64,000 bases of DNA from Paludibacter propionicigenes WB4. GTDB taxonomy: Bacteria; Bacteroidota; Bacteroidia; Bacteroidales; Paludibacteraceae. The notes beneath the pieces are model-generated. The model was given only the letters and a program-made list of their open reading frames with translations. It searched no databases and was not told the origin of the DNA. Location: NCBI RefSeq assembly GCF_000183135.1, contig NC_014734.1, positions 744,001 through 808,000 on the forward strand, written 5' to 3'. The position numbers and the translations under genes were made by a program. Positions 34,603-43,631 of the stretch are shown piece after piece. Each line of letters opens with the position of its first letter. Positions within the stretch are counted from its first letter, which is position 1.

Positions 34603-34999
34603 ACTTTTGTGTTTGAGCCTGCAAAGGTACAACTTTTAGACAAAAAAAGTTGAATATTTATCGATTCACAAACTATTTTACAACCCGAAAGTGCTAATAC
34701 CCGGAATCAGGACGCCCTAAAACAAAAGAAATGTCAATGGATGAAAAATTCTAATCGCGTTATCCCGAACAATAAATATGCATTTAATATGCACATTTAT
34801 TAGACCGATTTACGATTTATTCTCCAACACACCTCTATAAAATTAAAATGTCAGCAAATCCTGCTATCAAACATAAATATGACCATATCTTTCTGTTTAA
34901 AATAAATGGATTTGCAAAAAATGTTTAGTAATTTTGAGAGAATTTTTTTTCAATTTTTTTCGGTTAATTATTTATTTTATCAAATCATTTATAATCATT
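34603..34999. promoter_or_regulatory. divergent intergenic region between ruvX and hppA
   Basis: It holds TACCTTTG on the minus strand (34622-34629), a probable -7 box for ruvX-def. TAATTTTG on the plus strand (34929-34936) is a weak -7 candidate for hppA, 64 bases before its ATG. Neither has a clear -33 element. The remaining A/T-rich sequence shows nothing else I can support. Confidence 0.4.
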
Positions 35000-37462
35000 A
35001 TGAAACAGTTTAAACGGACCGCAATGTTGCTTTTTGTAGCATTAATTGCATCAGGCAAAGCATTTGCCTCAGAGGCAAATCTCAAAATTCCGGATTTACA
35101 TGATGCCACTTTTCCTCATTTTGGAGGAATGGATGGTTGGCACCTGTTACTTTTCGGTGCATTAGTAATTGTAGGTACACTTAGTATCAGTTTGTATTTG
35201 TTCAAACAAGTAAAATCGTTACCTGCCCACCAATCCATGTTGGATGTTGCCAGCACCATTTACAAAACCTGTCGCACGTACCTGTTGCAACAAGGTAAGT
35301 TCCTGGCCATTCTATTTGGAATTATCGCGGTGGCTATGGTGTATTACTTATCAATGGCAAATGCCGAAGCGACCGGACCCGATGCTTTATCAACACCAGT
35401 TGTTGTTATTTTAGTGCTTTTATTCTCCATTGTGGGTATGGCCGGCTCGTACGCAGTTGCATGGTATGGAATCCGAATCAATACTTATGCTAATGCCAGA
35501 ACTGCTTTCGCTTCATTGAAAAAACGTCCGTGGGATGTGGTTAATATCCCGTTACGTTCCGGTATTTCTGTGGGTTTGTTCTTAATCTCACTTGAATTGG
35601 TAATGATGATTATTATTTTACTTTTTGTACCTCGCAGCATTGTTGGATATTGCTTCCTGGGTTTTGCCATTGGCGAATCGCTGGGTGCTTCCGTATTGCG
35701 TATTGCCGGGGGGATCTTTACCAAGATTGCTGATATTGGTTCAGACTTAATGAAAATTGTATTCAAAGTAAAAGAAGATGACCCTCGTAATCCGGGTGTA
35801 ATTGCCGACTGTACGGGCGATAACGCAGGCGACAGTGTTGGACCTACTGCCGATGCTTTTGAAACTTACGGTGTTACCGGTGTTGCTTTGATTTCATTTA
35901 TTACGCTGGCTATTCCTGCCGATCAGGTAGATCTTCAGGCTAAACTGATTGTTTGGATTTTCGGTATGCGCTTCCTGATGGATATTTTCTCCGGGATATC
36001 CTATTTTGTAAACAATGCCATTTCCGAAAAACAATATGGTAAATCATTGGATTTCGACTTTGAAAAACCATTGACCCGCCTCATCTGGATTGCTGCTATC
36101 TCTTGTATTGCCATTAGTTTTGGTATGAGTTATGTTCTTATTGGCGATATCACCGTTGGTGGAAAATTACTTCCTCATTTGTGGTGGCATCTGGCTACCA
36201 TCATTAGCTTCGGTACATTGGCTGCCGTTCTGATTCCTGAATTTACCAAGAAGTTCACCAGTTCAAAATCAGATCACGTTCACGAAATTGTAACTGCTTC
36301 ACGCGAAGGCGGCCCGTCATTGACTATTCTTTCGGGTATTGTTTCCGGAAATTATGCTGCATACTGGATGGGACTTCTAATGGTTGGTTTGATGGCTGGA
36401 GGTTATTTTATCAGTCAGAATTTAGGTATTGGAAACGCCATGAGCGGATACGAAAGTATTTTTGCTTTTGGTCTTGTAGCTTTTGGTTTCTTATGTATGG
36501 GACCTGTAACAATTGCTGTCGACAGTTATGGACCTGTAACCGATAATGCTCAATCCGTATTTGAGCTATCTCAAATTGAGCAAATCCCCAATATTAGTGC
36601 AGAAATTGAAAAATATTTTGGTTTCACTCCTGATTTTGAAAGAGGTAAACATTACTTAGAAGCTAATGATTCAGCCGGTAATACATTTAAAGCTACTGCA
36701 AAACCGGTTTTGATTGGTACAGCCGTTGCCGGTGCTACGACTATGATTTTCTCCATTATCCTTTTGTTGAAAGGCGTAGGCATGTTGAGTCTCGAGTTGA
36801 CTCAGGCTCCTATTTTATTGGGACTGATTACCGGTGGAGCCATGGTGTTCTGGTTCTCAGGCGCATCGATTCAGGCAGTTACTACAGGAGCTTATCGGGC
36901 AGTTGAATATATTAAACGTCACATGAAACTTGACAAAACTCAAGCCGATGAAAAAGATTCTATTGAGGTAGTAAGAATCTGTACTCAATATGCTCAAAAC
37001 GGTATGTGGAATATCTTTATCACCCTTATGACAGCTACATTGGCTTTTGCGCTGTTTGACCCCAACTTCTTTGTGGCGTATCTTATTTCTATAGCTATCT
37101 TTGGTTTGTTCCAGGCGCTTTATATGGCCAATGCCGGTGGTGCATGGGATAATGCCAAGAAATTGGTGGAAGTAGATTTACAAGAAAAGAATACTCCGTT
37201 GCACGATGCTTCAGTAATTGGCGATACAGTTGGCGATCCATTTAAAGACACTACTTCAGTAGCACTTAACCCTATTATCAAGTTCTCTACTTTATTTGGA
37301 TTGTTGGCAGTAGAAATTGCAGTTAACATGTCAACTGTTGGTGCTGATGGTGTTAAACACTATACCTTAGCACACTTTATCACTGCCGGAATATTGTTGG
37401 CAATATCCATGTATTTTGCATGGCGTTCGTTCTACAAAATGAGAATTAAAGTAGAAGAGTAG
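35000..37462 (+). CDS. hppA: membrane-bound proton/sodium-pumping pyrophosphatase
   Basis: This integral membrane enzyme couples pyrophosphate hydrolysis to ion pumping. The 820-residue protein has about 16 hydrophobic helices and the PPi/Mg site EDDPRNPGVIADCTGDNAGDSVGP-type motif near residues 263-283, plus a second cluster GGAWDNAKKLVE and GDTVGDPFKDT near the C-terminus. GNTFKATAK near residue 560 carries Lys where potassium-independent members do and potassium-dependent ones have Ala. The N-terminus looks like a signal or first helix. The ATG at 35000 is preferred to an upstream TTG. Confidence 0.94.
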   Translation: MKQFKRTAMLLFVALIASGKAFASEANLKIPDLHDATFPHFGGMDGWHLLLFGALVIVGTLSISLYLFKQVKSLPAHQSMLDVASTIYKTCRTYLLQQGKFLAILFGIIAVAMVYYLSMANAEATGPDALSTPVVVILVLLFSIVGMAGSYAVAWYGIRINTYANARTAFASLKKRPWDVVNIPLRSGISVGLFLISLELVMMIIILLFVPRSIVGYCFLGFAIGESLGASVLRIAGGIFTKIADIGSDLMKIVFKVKEDDPRNPGVIADCTGDNAGDSVGPTADAFETYGVTGVALISFITLAIPADQVDLQAKLIVWIFGMRFLMDIFSGISYFVNNAISEKQYGKSLDFDFEKPLTRLIWIAAISCIAISFGMSYVLIGDITVGGKLLPHLWWHLATIISFGTLAAVLIPEFTKKFTSSKSDHVHEIVTASREGGPSLTILSGIVSGNYAAYWMGLLMVGLMAGGYFISQNLGIGNAMSGYESIFAFGLVAFGFLCMGPVTIAVDSYGPVTDNAQSVFELSQIEQIPNISAEIEKYFGFTPDFERGKHYLEANDSAGNTFKATAKPVLIGTAVAGATTMIFSIILLLKGVGMLSLELTQAPILLGLITGGAMVFWFSGASIQAVTTGAYRAVEYIKRHMKLDKTQADEKDSIEVVRICTQYAQNGMWNIFITLMTATLAFALFDPNFFVAYLISIAIFGLFQALYMANAGGAWDNAKKLVEVDLQEKNTPLHDASVIGDTVGDPFKDTTSVALNPIIKFSTLFGLLAVEIAVNMSTVGADGVKHYTLAHFITAGILLAISMYFAWRSFYKMRIKVEE

Positions 37463-37502
37463 TAATAAAAGTGATAACTTAGTTTTAAACTAACGTTTTA
37501 AT

Positions 37503-37547
37503 AAACACCATATAAGTTCTGTTGATACAGGCTTATATGGTGTTTTT
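37503..37547 (+). terminator. hppA terminator
   Basis: AAACACCATATAAG pairs with CTTATATGGTGTTT over a 14-base loop and is followed by TTT. It lies 42 bases after the hppA stop. Confidence 0.8.
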
Positions 37548-37559
37548 ACATCCAATGTC

Positions 37560-37589
37560 TTCGGTTTTTCACAGAATATGTTATCTTTG
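37560..37589 (+). promoter_or_regulatory. candidate promoter of the DUF4494 gene
   Basis: TATCTTTG at 37582-37589 is a full -7 match, with TTC at 37560-37562 at a 19-base spacing. The ATG follows 62 bases downstream. Confidence 0.5.
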
Positions 37590-37651
37590 TATCTCAATTT
37601 AAGTTGAACTACAGAAACAATAAATAATTCATTTATAAAACAATAGGCGAT

Positions 37652-38083
37652 ATGCATAACTGGTTTGAGTGTAAAATAAAGTACGAGAAAACTGCCGAAG
37701 AAGGCAAAATAGTAAAAGTAAATGAAGCTTATCTGATCGATGCATTGTCGTTTACCGAAGCCGAAGCGCGTATCATTGAGGAAATGCGACCTTTTATCAG
37801 CGGTGAGTTTACGGTGGCCAATATCCGCAGGGCTAAAATCAACGAAATGTTTTTTAATGAAAACGGCGACAAATGGTATCGTGCTAAAGTTATGTTCGTA
37901 TCGCTGGATGAAGAAAAAGGTGTCGAAAAACGTACTGCTGTCACCATGCTTGTACAGGCCACTGATATTAAAGAAGCCCTTGATGGAATTACAGAAGGTA
38001 TGAAAGGCTCAATGGCCGATTATGAAATTGCTGCCATTACCGAAACCACTATCATGGATGTATTTAAATACGAAGCGGAATAA
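37652..38083 (+). CDS. DUF4494 family protein
   Basis: The 143-residue Bacteroidales protein begins HNWFECKIKYEKTAEEGKIVKVNEAYLIDALSFTEAEARI and contains KWYRAKVMFVSLDEEKGVEKR, the DUF4494 pattern. It is soluble and has no known function. It is followed by the YggS-type gene at 100 bases; DUF4494 and YggS genes are commonly neighbours in this order of bacteria. Confidence 0.88.
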   Translation: MHNWFECKIKYEKTAEEGKIVKVNEAYLIDALSFTEAEARIIEEMRPFISGEFTVANIRRAKINEMFFNENGDKWYRAKVMFVSLDEEKGVEKRTAVTMLVQATDIKEALDGITEGMKGSMADYEIAAITETTIMDVFKYEAE

Positions 38084-38182
38084 TTAATTAGTCCGTAGTA
38101 GGAAGTAGACAGTAAGTAGTTAATAAAGCTTGATTGATAACTCCAAACTACCTACTACCGACAACAAACTGCCAACTAAGAC

Positions 38183-38851
38183 ATGTCTATTCAATCGAAC
38201 ATACAATCTATCCGGACACACATTCCATCGCATGTGCGCCTGGTTTGTGTCTCTAAATTTAATCCCAACGAATCTATTTTAGAAGCTTATGAAACAGGTG
38301 AAAGAATTTTTGGCGAAAGTAAAGTTCAGGAGTTATGTGGCAAATATGAAACCCTCCCAAAAGATATTGTTTGGCATTTTATTGGGCATCTCCAAACTAA
38401 TAAAATTAGGTATATTGTTCCTTTTATTTCATTAATTCACGGTGTCGACTCGTATAAACTGCTGACTGAGATTGATAAACAAGCTGCTAAAGCGGGCAAA
38501 ACGGTACACTGCCTGCTACAAGTTCATATAGCTCAGGAAGAAACAAAGTTTGGACTTTCGCCCGACGAACTATTGGAAATGTTTGAAGCGGGAGCCTGGA
38601 AACAGCTCAAAAACATACAGATCTGCGGACTTATGGGCATGGCAACCTATACCGTAAACAAAGATCAGATTCGCCGCGAGTTCAACGGATTGAAAACACT
38701 TTTCGATCAGGTTAAACAGCAGTATTTCAGCAACGAGACTTCTTTTTGCGAACTATCCATGGGTATGTCCGACGATTTTCAGATTGCCATCGAAGAAGGA
38801 AGCACGCTCGTTCGTGTCGGGAGTTCCATTTTCGGACACAGAAACTACTAA
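38183..38851 (+). CDS. YggS family PLP-binding protein (PLP homeostasis protein)
   Basis: The 222-residue alpha/beta-barrel protein has LVCVSKFNPNESILEAYETGERIFGESKVQEL with PLP lysine Lys25, WHFIGHLQTNKIRYIVPF, GLMGMATY, LSMGMSDDFQIAIEEGSTLVRVGSSIFG. Family members bind PLP and buffer vitamin B6, with no known catalytic reaction. Confidence 0.94.
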   Translation: MSIQSNIQSIRTHIPSHVRLVCVSKFNPNESILEAYETGERIFGESKVQELCGKYETLPKDIVWHFIGHLQTNKIRYIVPFISLIHGVDSYKLLTEIDKQAAKAGKTVHCLLQVHIAQEETKFGLSPDELLEMFEAGAWKQLKNIQICGLMGMATYTVNKDQIRREFNGLKTLFDQVKQQYFSNETSFCELSMGMSDDFQIAIEEGSTLVRVGSSIFGHRNY

Positions 38852-38864
38852 AACACAAAGAATG

Positions 38865-38895
38865 TTGGTTTAAACCAACAAAATACATACATTTG
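38865..38895 (+). promoter_or_regulatory. candidate promoter of the M48 protease gene
   Basis: TTG at 38865-38867 and TACATTTG at 38888-38895, separated by 20 bases, give one of the best -33/-7 matches in the window. The ATG is 33 bases downstream. A TTGGTTTAAACCAA palindrome overlaps the -33 side. Confidence 0.6.
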
Positions 38896-38927
38896 TGTTA
38901 TAAACATTCACTTTACTACTTATCTAC

Positions 38928-40160
38928 ATGGCTCAATTGCTTTTTACTATCATAATCGTCATCCTCATTGCCGACTTCATGCTGGAGCGATACCTCGCAT
39001 TTCTAAACATCAAACAATCCGGTAAAGAACTTCCTCTACTGCTACGGGATATATACGATACCGAGAAATATGCAAAACAACAGGAATACTTCCGCACCAA
39101 CTCGCGGTTTGGCATGCTGACCAGCAGCTTTAGTTTTGTAATCATTCTGCTAATGCTTATTTTTAATGGATTTGCATGGGTGGATGGTTTAGTACAACAG
39201 CAGGTACAAAGCCCGATATGGACTCCTGTATTGTTCTTTGGAATTCTATATTTTGCCAATGATATACTGAGCATACCATTTGATCTATATGACACCTTTG
39301 TGATTGAGCAAAAGTTTGGATTCAATAAAGTAACTCCCAAACTCTTTGTGCTCGACAAATTGAAAGGTTACGCAATGACGCTGATACTGGGTGGTGGTAT
39401 TTTAGTGCTCATTATCTGGATTTATACACTGACTCCTACTTATTTTTGGTTGTGGGCATGGTTGGTGGTAACCGGTTTCAGCCTGTTTATGACTATGTTT
39501 TATTCTCAAATCATAGTTCCGCTGTTTAATAAACAAACACCGCTTGGAGAAGGTGAATTGCGCACCGAAATTGAAAAGTTTGCTTTAAAATCAGATTTTA
39601 AACTGGACAACATCTTCGTAATTGATGGTTCAAAACGGTCTACCAAAGCCAATGCTTACTTTAGCGGACTGGGCTCAAAGAAGCGTATAGTACTGTATGA
39701 CACTTTGATGGATAAAATGACTGTAGAGGAAATTGTGGCTGTTCTGGCGCATGAAGTAGGACACTACAAACACAAACACACGCTCATCAATTTTCTGATT
39801 TCGCTCCCGTACACCCTTGTGCTTTTCTTTGCTTTCGGATTTATTCTGCAAAGCGATGTGCTTGCTCAAGCTCTAGGAGCCAACGAAGCTTCATTCCATC
39901 TAAATGCACTGGCGTTTAGCATTTTGTATTCGCCTATTTCGCTGGTGTTGGATACAGCTATGCATGTTCTTTCCCGTAAGTTCGAATATCAGGCTGATGC
40001 TTTTGCGGCTAAATACGGTTATGGATCGCAGCTTGAATCCGGACTGAAAAAACTGACGGCTACTTCGTTGGGCAATCTGATGCCGCATCCGTTGTATGTC
40101 TTTTTCCATTATTCGCATCCTACTCTTTTTCAACGAATCACAGCTATAAGTAATAGCTGA
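38928..40160 (+). CDS. M48 family metalloprotease (CAAX protease Ste24-like)
   Basis: The 410-residue protein has several membrane helices (about 5-20, 62-85, 98-115, 148-170, 175-195, 285-305, 320-340). The zinc motif HEVGH is at 275-279 in LAHEVGHYKHKHTLIN, with the third ligand region FEYQADAFA near residue 350. The N-terminal family domain (FDLYDTFVIEQKFGFNK) matches Ste24p/HtpX-type CAAX protease 1 members. It probably degrades or processes inner-membrane proteins. Confidence 0.93.
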   Translation: MAQLLFTIIIVILIADFMLERYLAFLNIKQSGKELPLLLRDIYDTEKYAKQQEYFRTNSRFGMLTSSFSFVIILLMLIFNGFAWVDGLVQQQVQSPIWTPVLFFGILYFANDILSIPFDLYDTFVIEQKFGFNKVTPKLFVLDKLKGYAMTLILGGGILVLIIWIYTLTPTYFWLWAWLVVTGFSLFMTMFYSQIIVPLFNKQTPLGEGELRTEIEKFALKSDFKLDNIFVIDGSKRSTKANAYFSGLGSKKRIVLYDTLMDKMTVEEIVAVLAHEVGHYKHKHTLINFLISLPYTLVLFFAFGFILQSDVLAQALGANEASFHLNALAFSILYSPISLVLDTAMHVLSRKFEYQADAFAAKYGYGSQLESGLKKLTATSLGNLMPHPLYVFFHYSHPTLFQRITAISNS

Positions 40161-40231
40161 TAAATGCTGTAAGTAGTGAAAAATAATTACCGATATGACA
40201 TTTCGAAATAACACTCAGAGGATAAGACTTG

Positions 40232-40254
40232 TAGCCTGCCTACCGCAGGCAGGC
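40232..40254. repeat. short perfect hairpin
   Basis: AGCCTGCCT-accgc-AGGCAGGCT lies directly before the heptamer repeat upstream of mtnN. A similar CCTGC/GCAGG hairpin is present at 26141-26156. Confidence 0.7.
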
Positions 40255-40255
40255 T

Positions 40256-40283
40256 CGTAACTTGTAACTTGTAACTCGTAACT
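40256..40283. repeat. heptamer microsatellite, (YGTAACT) x4, at the mtnN promoter
   Basis: Four perfect heptamers (CGTAACT, TGTAACT, TGTAACT, CGTAACT) end three bases before a TATATTTG -7 box. They occupy the spacer and -33 zone. The same heptamer occurs at 4855-4882. Confidence 0.85.
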
Positions 40284-40286
40284 ACT

Positions 40287-40294
40287 TATATTTG
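40287..40294 (+). promoter_or_regulatory. candidate -7 box for mtnN
   Basis: TATATTTG is 24 bases before the mtnN ATG and fits TAnnTTTG. The nearest TTG triplets fall inside the heptamer array, at 22- or 15-base spacing. Confidence 0.5.
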
Positions 40295-40317
40295 TTTAAC
40301 CATTAAACTCTAAAATT

Positions 40318-41070
40318 ATGCTCCTCGGAATAATGGGTGCCATGCCCGAAGAAATGGACAAAATCATTGCTGCTATCAACAATAAAGAAATTGTTGAGCG
40401 GGGTAGCAGAGTTTATTATCGGGGTGATTTATACGGTCAGGAAGTGGTGGCTGTATTCTCGCGCTGGGGTAAAGTGGCTGCCGCAACTACCGCTACCAAC
40501 CTGATTCTCGATTTCAATGTAGATCGTATTGTTTTCACCGGAGTGGCAGGGGGTATTTCTCCGCTGCTGAATGTTGGCGATATAGTTATCGGTCAGCGAC
40601 TCTATCAGCACGATATGGATGCCCGTCCGCTTATGCGTCGTTTTGAAATACCATTAACCGGAAAAACTTCGTTTGAAATACCTCAACAGAATGTTGATAC
40701 CATGTCGCAGGCAGTACATAACTTTTTGAAGAACAACAAAGAATTCAGAAAAATACTGGCTGAGCAAGATATTACCAACCCCAAAATGCTGATTGGTGAC
40801 ATAGCCAGTGGCGATTTGTTTATTTCAAGTGCCAATATGAAACAAGCACTGATTAAAAATCTGCCTTCGGTGCTTTGTGCAGAAATGGAAGGTGCTGCTG
40901 TAGCACAGGTTTGCGACGATTATGGAGTACCTTTAATTGTGGTTCGTGTTATTTCCGACAGTGCCGATGAAGAAGCTCACATTTCCGCTATTGGTTTTGT
41001 AAATCAACATGCAGGAGATTATTCTTTGTCTATTCTAAAGGAATACATTACTATAATTCAAAATTTGTAG
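40318..41070 (+). CDS. mtnN: 5'-methylthioadenosine/S-adenosylhomocysteine nucleosidase
   Basis: MtnN hydrolyses MTA and SAH, recycling methionine and relieving methyltransferase inhibition. The 250-residue protein begins LLGIMGAMPEEMDKI with the catalytic Glu and has FTGVAGGISPLLNVGDIVIGQ, LCAEMEGAAVAQVC and VVRVISDSADEEA with the catalytic Asp. It is slightly longer than the 230-residue E. coli enzyme because of an insert near residue 140. A terminator follows. Confidence 0.95.
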   Translation: MLLGIMGAMPEEMDKIIAAINNKEIVERGSRVYYRGDLYGQEVVAVFSRWGKVAAATTATNLILDFNVDRIVFTGVAGGISPLLNVGDIVIGQRLYQHDMDARPLMRRFEIPLTGKTSFEIPQQNVDTMSQAVHNFLKNNKEFRKILAEQDITNPKMLIGDIASGDLFISSANMKQALIKNLPSVLCAEMEGAAVAQVCDDYGVPLIVVRVISDSADEEAHISAIGFVNQHAGDYSLSILKEYITIIQNL

Positions 41071-41097
41071 AAAACAAATAGGAGCTAGGTTATATAA

Positions 41098-41138
41098 TAA
41101 ATCCGGAATTTGCTAAAACAAGTCCCGGATTTTTATTT
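41098..41138 (+). terminator. mtnN terminator
   Basis: AAATCCGG pairs with CCGGATTT over an 18-base loop and runs into TTTATTTT. It lies 28 bases after the mtnN stop. Confidence 0.65.
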
Positions 41139-41142
41139 TCGA

Positions 41143-41268
41143 TTATCTATATGCTTTGTATTTCTTCTTTGCATCCTGTAGAATCCAGAAAATAACAGCA
41201 CTTATCAATGCTGTAAAGAAGCACCAAACTGAGGTAAGGTAATGTATAATAAATACTACAGTGATAAG
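41143..41268 (-). pseudogene. possible remnant of a small membrane protein gene
   Basis: The minus strand is open for 41 codons, reading LITVVFIIHYLTSVWCFFTA, then LISAVIFWILQDAKKKYKAY. This is one hydrophobic helix with a basic tail and looks like real protein sequence. No start codon is present before the in-frame stop at 41269-41271, and it directly follows the S41 peptidase gene. It may be a decayed gene, or it may use a rare start. Confidence 0.3.
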
Positions 41269-41276
41269 TCAGAATA

Positions 41277-42842
41277 TTATTTTGCTGCCTGTTGCAAATT
41301 TTTCACATCATTCAAAACCCATTGCAATTCAGGATCAGTTCCATTCATTCTATCAAGTAAAGTTGGACTTATTTCTACATCCGGAAAAATTCCCCGACCA
41401 TCTATTTCTGATTTATACGGAGTTTGATATCCCAACAATCCAAAGCTAACTGTCAGTTTTGATTTAGGAAGTCTGCGAACAGGCATAATCCCTGCCACAC
41501 ATCCATTGTAGGCTCCTCCTGTTTCCTGACCAACAAATATAGCTCTTTTAGAACCCTGAAGATTGGAAGACAACAAACATGACGCAGAGAAACTTCCTCC
41601 GTTTATAAGCACATATACTTTGCCCTTAAAAGCAGTTGCTTTAGGATGAGTTGGTTTAGATTCTTTAATAGGAAACTGATATTTCTGGTCTATTCCTTTA
41701 ATCGTTTTAAAGTAAGTATAAATATCCACACAAGCCACAACCGGAAAAGAAACTGTTCTAATTGCCTGAACCCAAAGGGGGTTAGAGTCAGAATACCCAG
41801 AATACCAAAGACTTGTTTTAGACGTTACTTCCGATTTATCTATGAAGTGGAAAGTGCTATCAGCAAGATAGGAATACAGGTTGTAGATTTCACGTAAACG
41901 TCCTCCTGTGTTATCTCGCAAATCAATGATTAATGCCTTGCAATGCAATGAATCCAATTGTTGAAAACTCTTTTTATAAAACTTCTTATAGGCGCCTTTC
42001 GTAAAATCTGAAATTCTCAGGATGGCAACACTACTATCCTTAACCGGAAAACTCAGTTGTTTACTATACATTCGCTTTAAAGGATCGTAACCAAGGAGTT
42101 TTCTTTTGTGACTTTCATTTTGTTGCAATTTTTTCTCTTTCGATTTCCCGTTGCCAAGTATTTTCGACTTTACAAGTCTTTTTAAAGTGACAGATCTGAT
42201 GGAATCTTTGTAATTTAGCTGGCAATACACACTATCCATAATCCCGTTTTGATAATAAAAAAAACGCGAAAAGCTTTTGGCAAGTCTTCTTGTCACGAAA
42301 GTCTTATTGTATCCATCGGAGGTAAAGGTATTGCTAAACTTAGACATTAACTCCAATGGTTTTATGCCATTGATCGTTACTACTTCCGTGCCGACTTTAA
42401 TCGTTGAGTCGTTTGAATTATTTTTTACAATATACAGCTTGTTATTAAATAATTCAAAATCAAACTGAGCCAAAGGTGATGTTCCTTTAGCACTTGCAAT
42501 CTTTTTTTCTAGAGGTTTTAATTTCTTTGTCAGGGGGAATGTCTGTGTATGCCCTTGTTTGATAGATGCAATTACAGGACTGAGTCTGAAATAAAAATCA
42601 GAACTTGTTATGGGAGTAGTCAGTGACGATCTAAGGCTGTCAAACTTATAATCCAGATCTTTTTTAGCTATGTAATGATACAAATCAGGATGAAGTTTCT
42701 CCAGTTTGTGCTGAATATAATCTACATCCGACTTTAGATCTTTCTCATTTCTCAGCGCATTTAGTTGTGCATTGTACTTATCAACCGAAGCGCAACTTTC
42801 TAAAAGCAATGCCAGCAACAGGGTATACCTGATTAATCTCAT
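41277..42842 (-). CDS. S41 family peptidase, lipoprotein
   Basis: The 521-residue protein starts with a lipoprotein-type signal (MRLIRYTLLLALLLESCAS). A PDZ-like middle region (VGTEVVTINGIKPLELMSKF) precedes the tail-specific protease domain, with AILRISDFTKGAYKKF, ALIIDLRDNTGGRLREI and the catalytic serine loop INGGSFSASCLL followed by FVGQETGGAYNG. The usual catalytic Lys is not obvious at that position; many S41 relatives differ here. It probably acts at the cell envelope. The ATG at 42842 is chosen because earlier starts place the signal peptide internally. Confidence 0.88.
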   Translation of the reverse strand: MRLIRYTLLLALLLESCASVDKYNAQLNALRNEKDLKSDVDYIQHKLEKLHPDLYHYIAKKDLDYKFDSLRSSLTTPITSSDFYFRLSPVIASIKQGHTQTFPLTKKLKPLEKKIASAKGTSPLAQFDFELFNNKLYIVKNNSNDSTIKVGTEVVTINGIKPLELMSKFSNTFTSDGYNKTFVTRRLAKSFSRFFYYQNGIMDSVYCQLNYKDSIRSVTLKRLVKSKILGNGKSKEKKLQQNESHKRKLLGYDPLKRMYSKQLSFPVKDSSVAILRISDFTKGAYKKFYKKSFQQLDSLHCKALIIDLRDNTGGRLREIYNLYSYLADSTFHFIDKSEVTSKTSLWYSGYSDSNPLWVQAIRTVSFPVVACVDIYTYFKTIKGIDQKYQFPIKESKPTHPKATAFKGKVYVLINGGSFSASCLLSSNLQGSKRAIFVGQETGGAYNGCVAGIMPVRRLPKSKLTVSFGLLGYQTPYKSEIDGRGIFPDVEISPTLLDRMNGTDPELQWVLNDVKNLQQAAK

Positions 42843-42930
42843 TTTATCAAACACTTGCTTTTTACAATTAGTCGTTTTTATATAAAAAAATAGTAGAATC
42901 GTTCTGAACTTCATTTTACCTTACAATTAT

Positions 42931-43611
42931 CTACCGTGCTTTACTATAGAAAGCCAGAAAGTCCCAAAGAAAATGGCATAATATTATCACTCTTATATTT
43001 CTGTATTTATAATAAACTATCGCATATAACAGCCCCAAACATAAAGGAAGAAGTACCTGGGCTATAGTCCCATAAGAGATATGTAAGATGCCGAAAAGAA
43101 TAGCCGAAATAACTATTGATACAGCCGGTTTATTAATAAGCATTTCCAGTCTGGTCAATAGATATCCTCTGCAAATTAGTTCTTCCGTTACACCTGCAGT
43201 CAATGGAACCAATACAATAAGTAATTTATCCTTTTGTATAATATGCTCCAACTTATTAGCAATATCACTTTTATTATTTACGCCTGCAAATTTCACGATT
43301 AATAAAACTATAAAAGCGCAAATAAATGACATCAGCATGATTTTAAAACATGATTTCAAGTAAAAAGTAAAAGGATAACTCTTTTCAGTCCAGAGTAGAA
43401 ACGGTTGCTTTTCAATTTTTACAACATACAGGAACAGCAATGATAAAACAAACCATGGATATAACACTTTTAAATAGAGTGATTTTACATCAGAAGGATA
43501 AACAGTTACCCCTAACCAATTAAGAAGGGCAGGTAAAGCAAGTATAAAGATTGTTGCTCCAATCCCAATAATAAGAATTGACTTTTTAGGTGTAAGCTGA
43601 GTTTGATTCAT
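42931..43611 (-). CDS. CPBP family intramembrane glutamic endopeptidase
   Basis: The 226-residue protein has about seven membrane helices and the three CPBP (Abi) motifs: EELICRG, FGILHISY and HFLWDFL. These residues form the Glu/His active site of the Rce1-like superfamily. Bacterial members are linked to bacteriocin immunity or to processing of membrane proteins. It lies between the S41 peptidase gene and an ABC permease gene, all on the minus strand. Confidence 0.92.
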   Translation of the reverse strand: MNQTQLTPKKSILIIGIGATIFILALPALLNWLGVTVYPSDVKSLYLKVLYPWFVLSLLFLYVVKIEKQPFLLWTEKSYPFTFYLKSCFKIMLMSFICAFIVLLIVKFAGVNNKSDIANKLEHIIQKDKLLIVLVPLTAGVTEELICRGYLLTRLEMLINKPAVSIVISAILFGILHISYGTIAQVLLPLCLGLLYAIVYYKYRNIRVIILCHFLWDFLAFYSKAR

Positions 43612-43631
43612 AATCGCTTTTATTAATTGAT

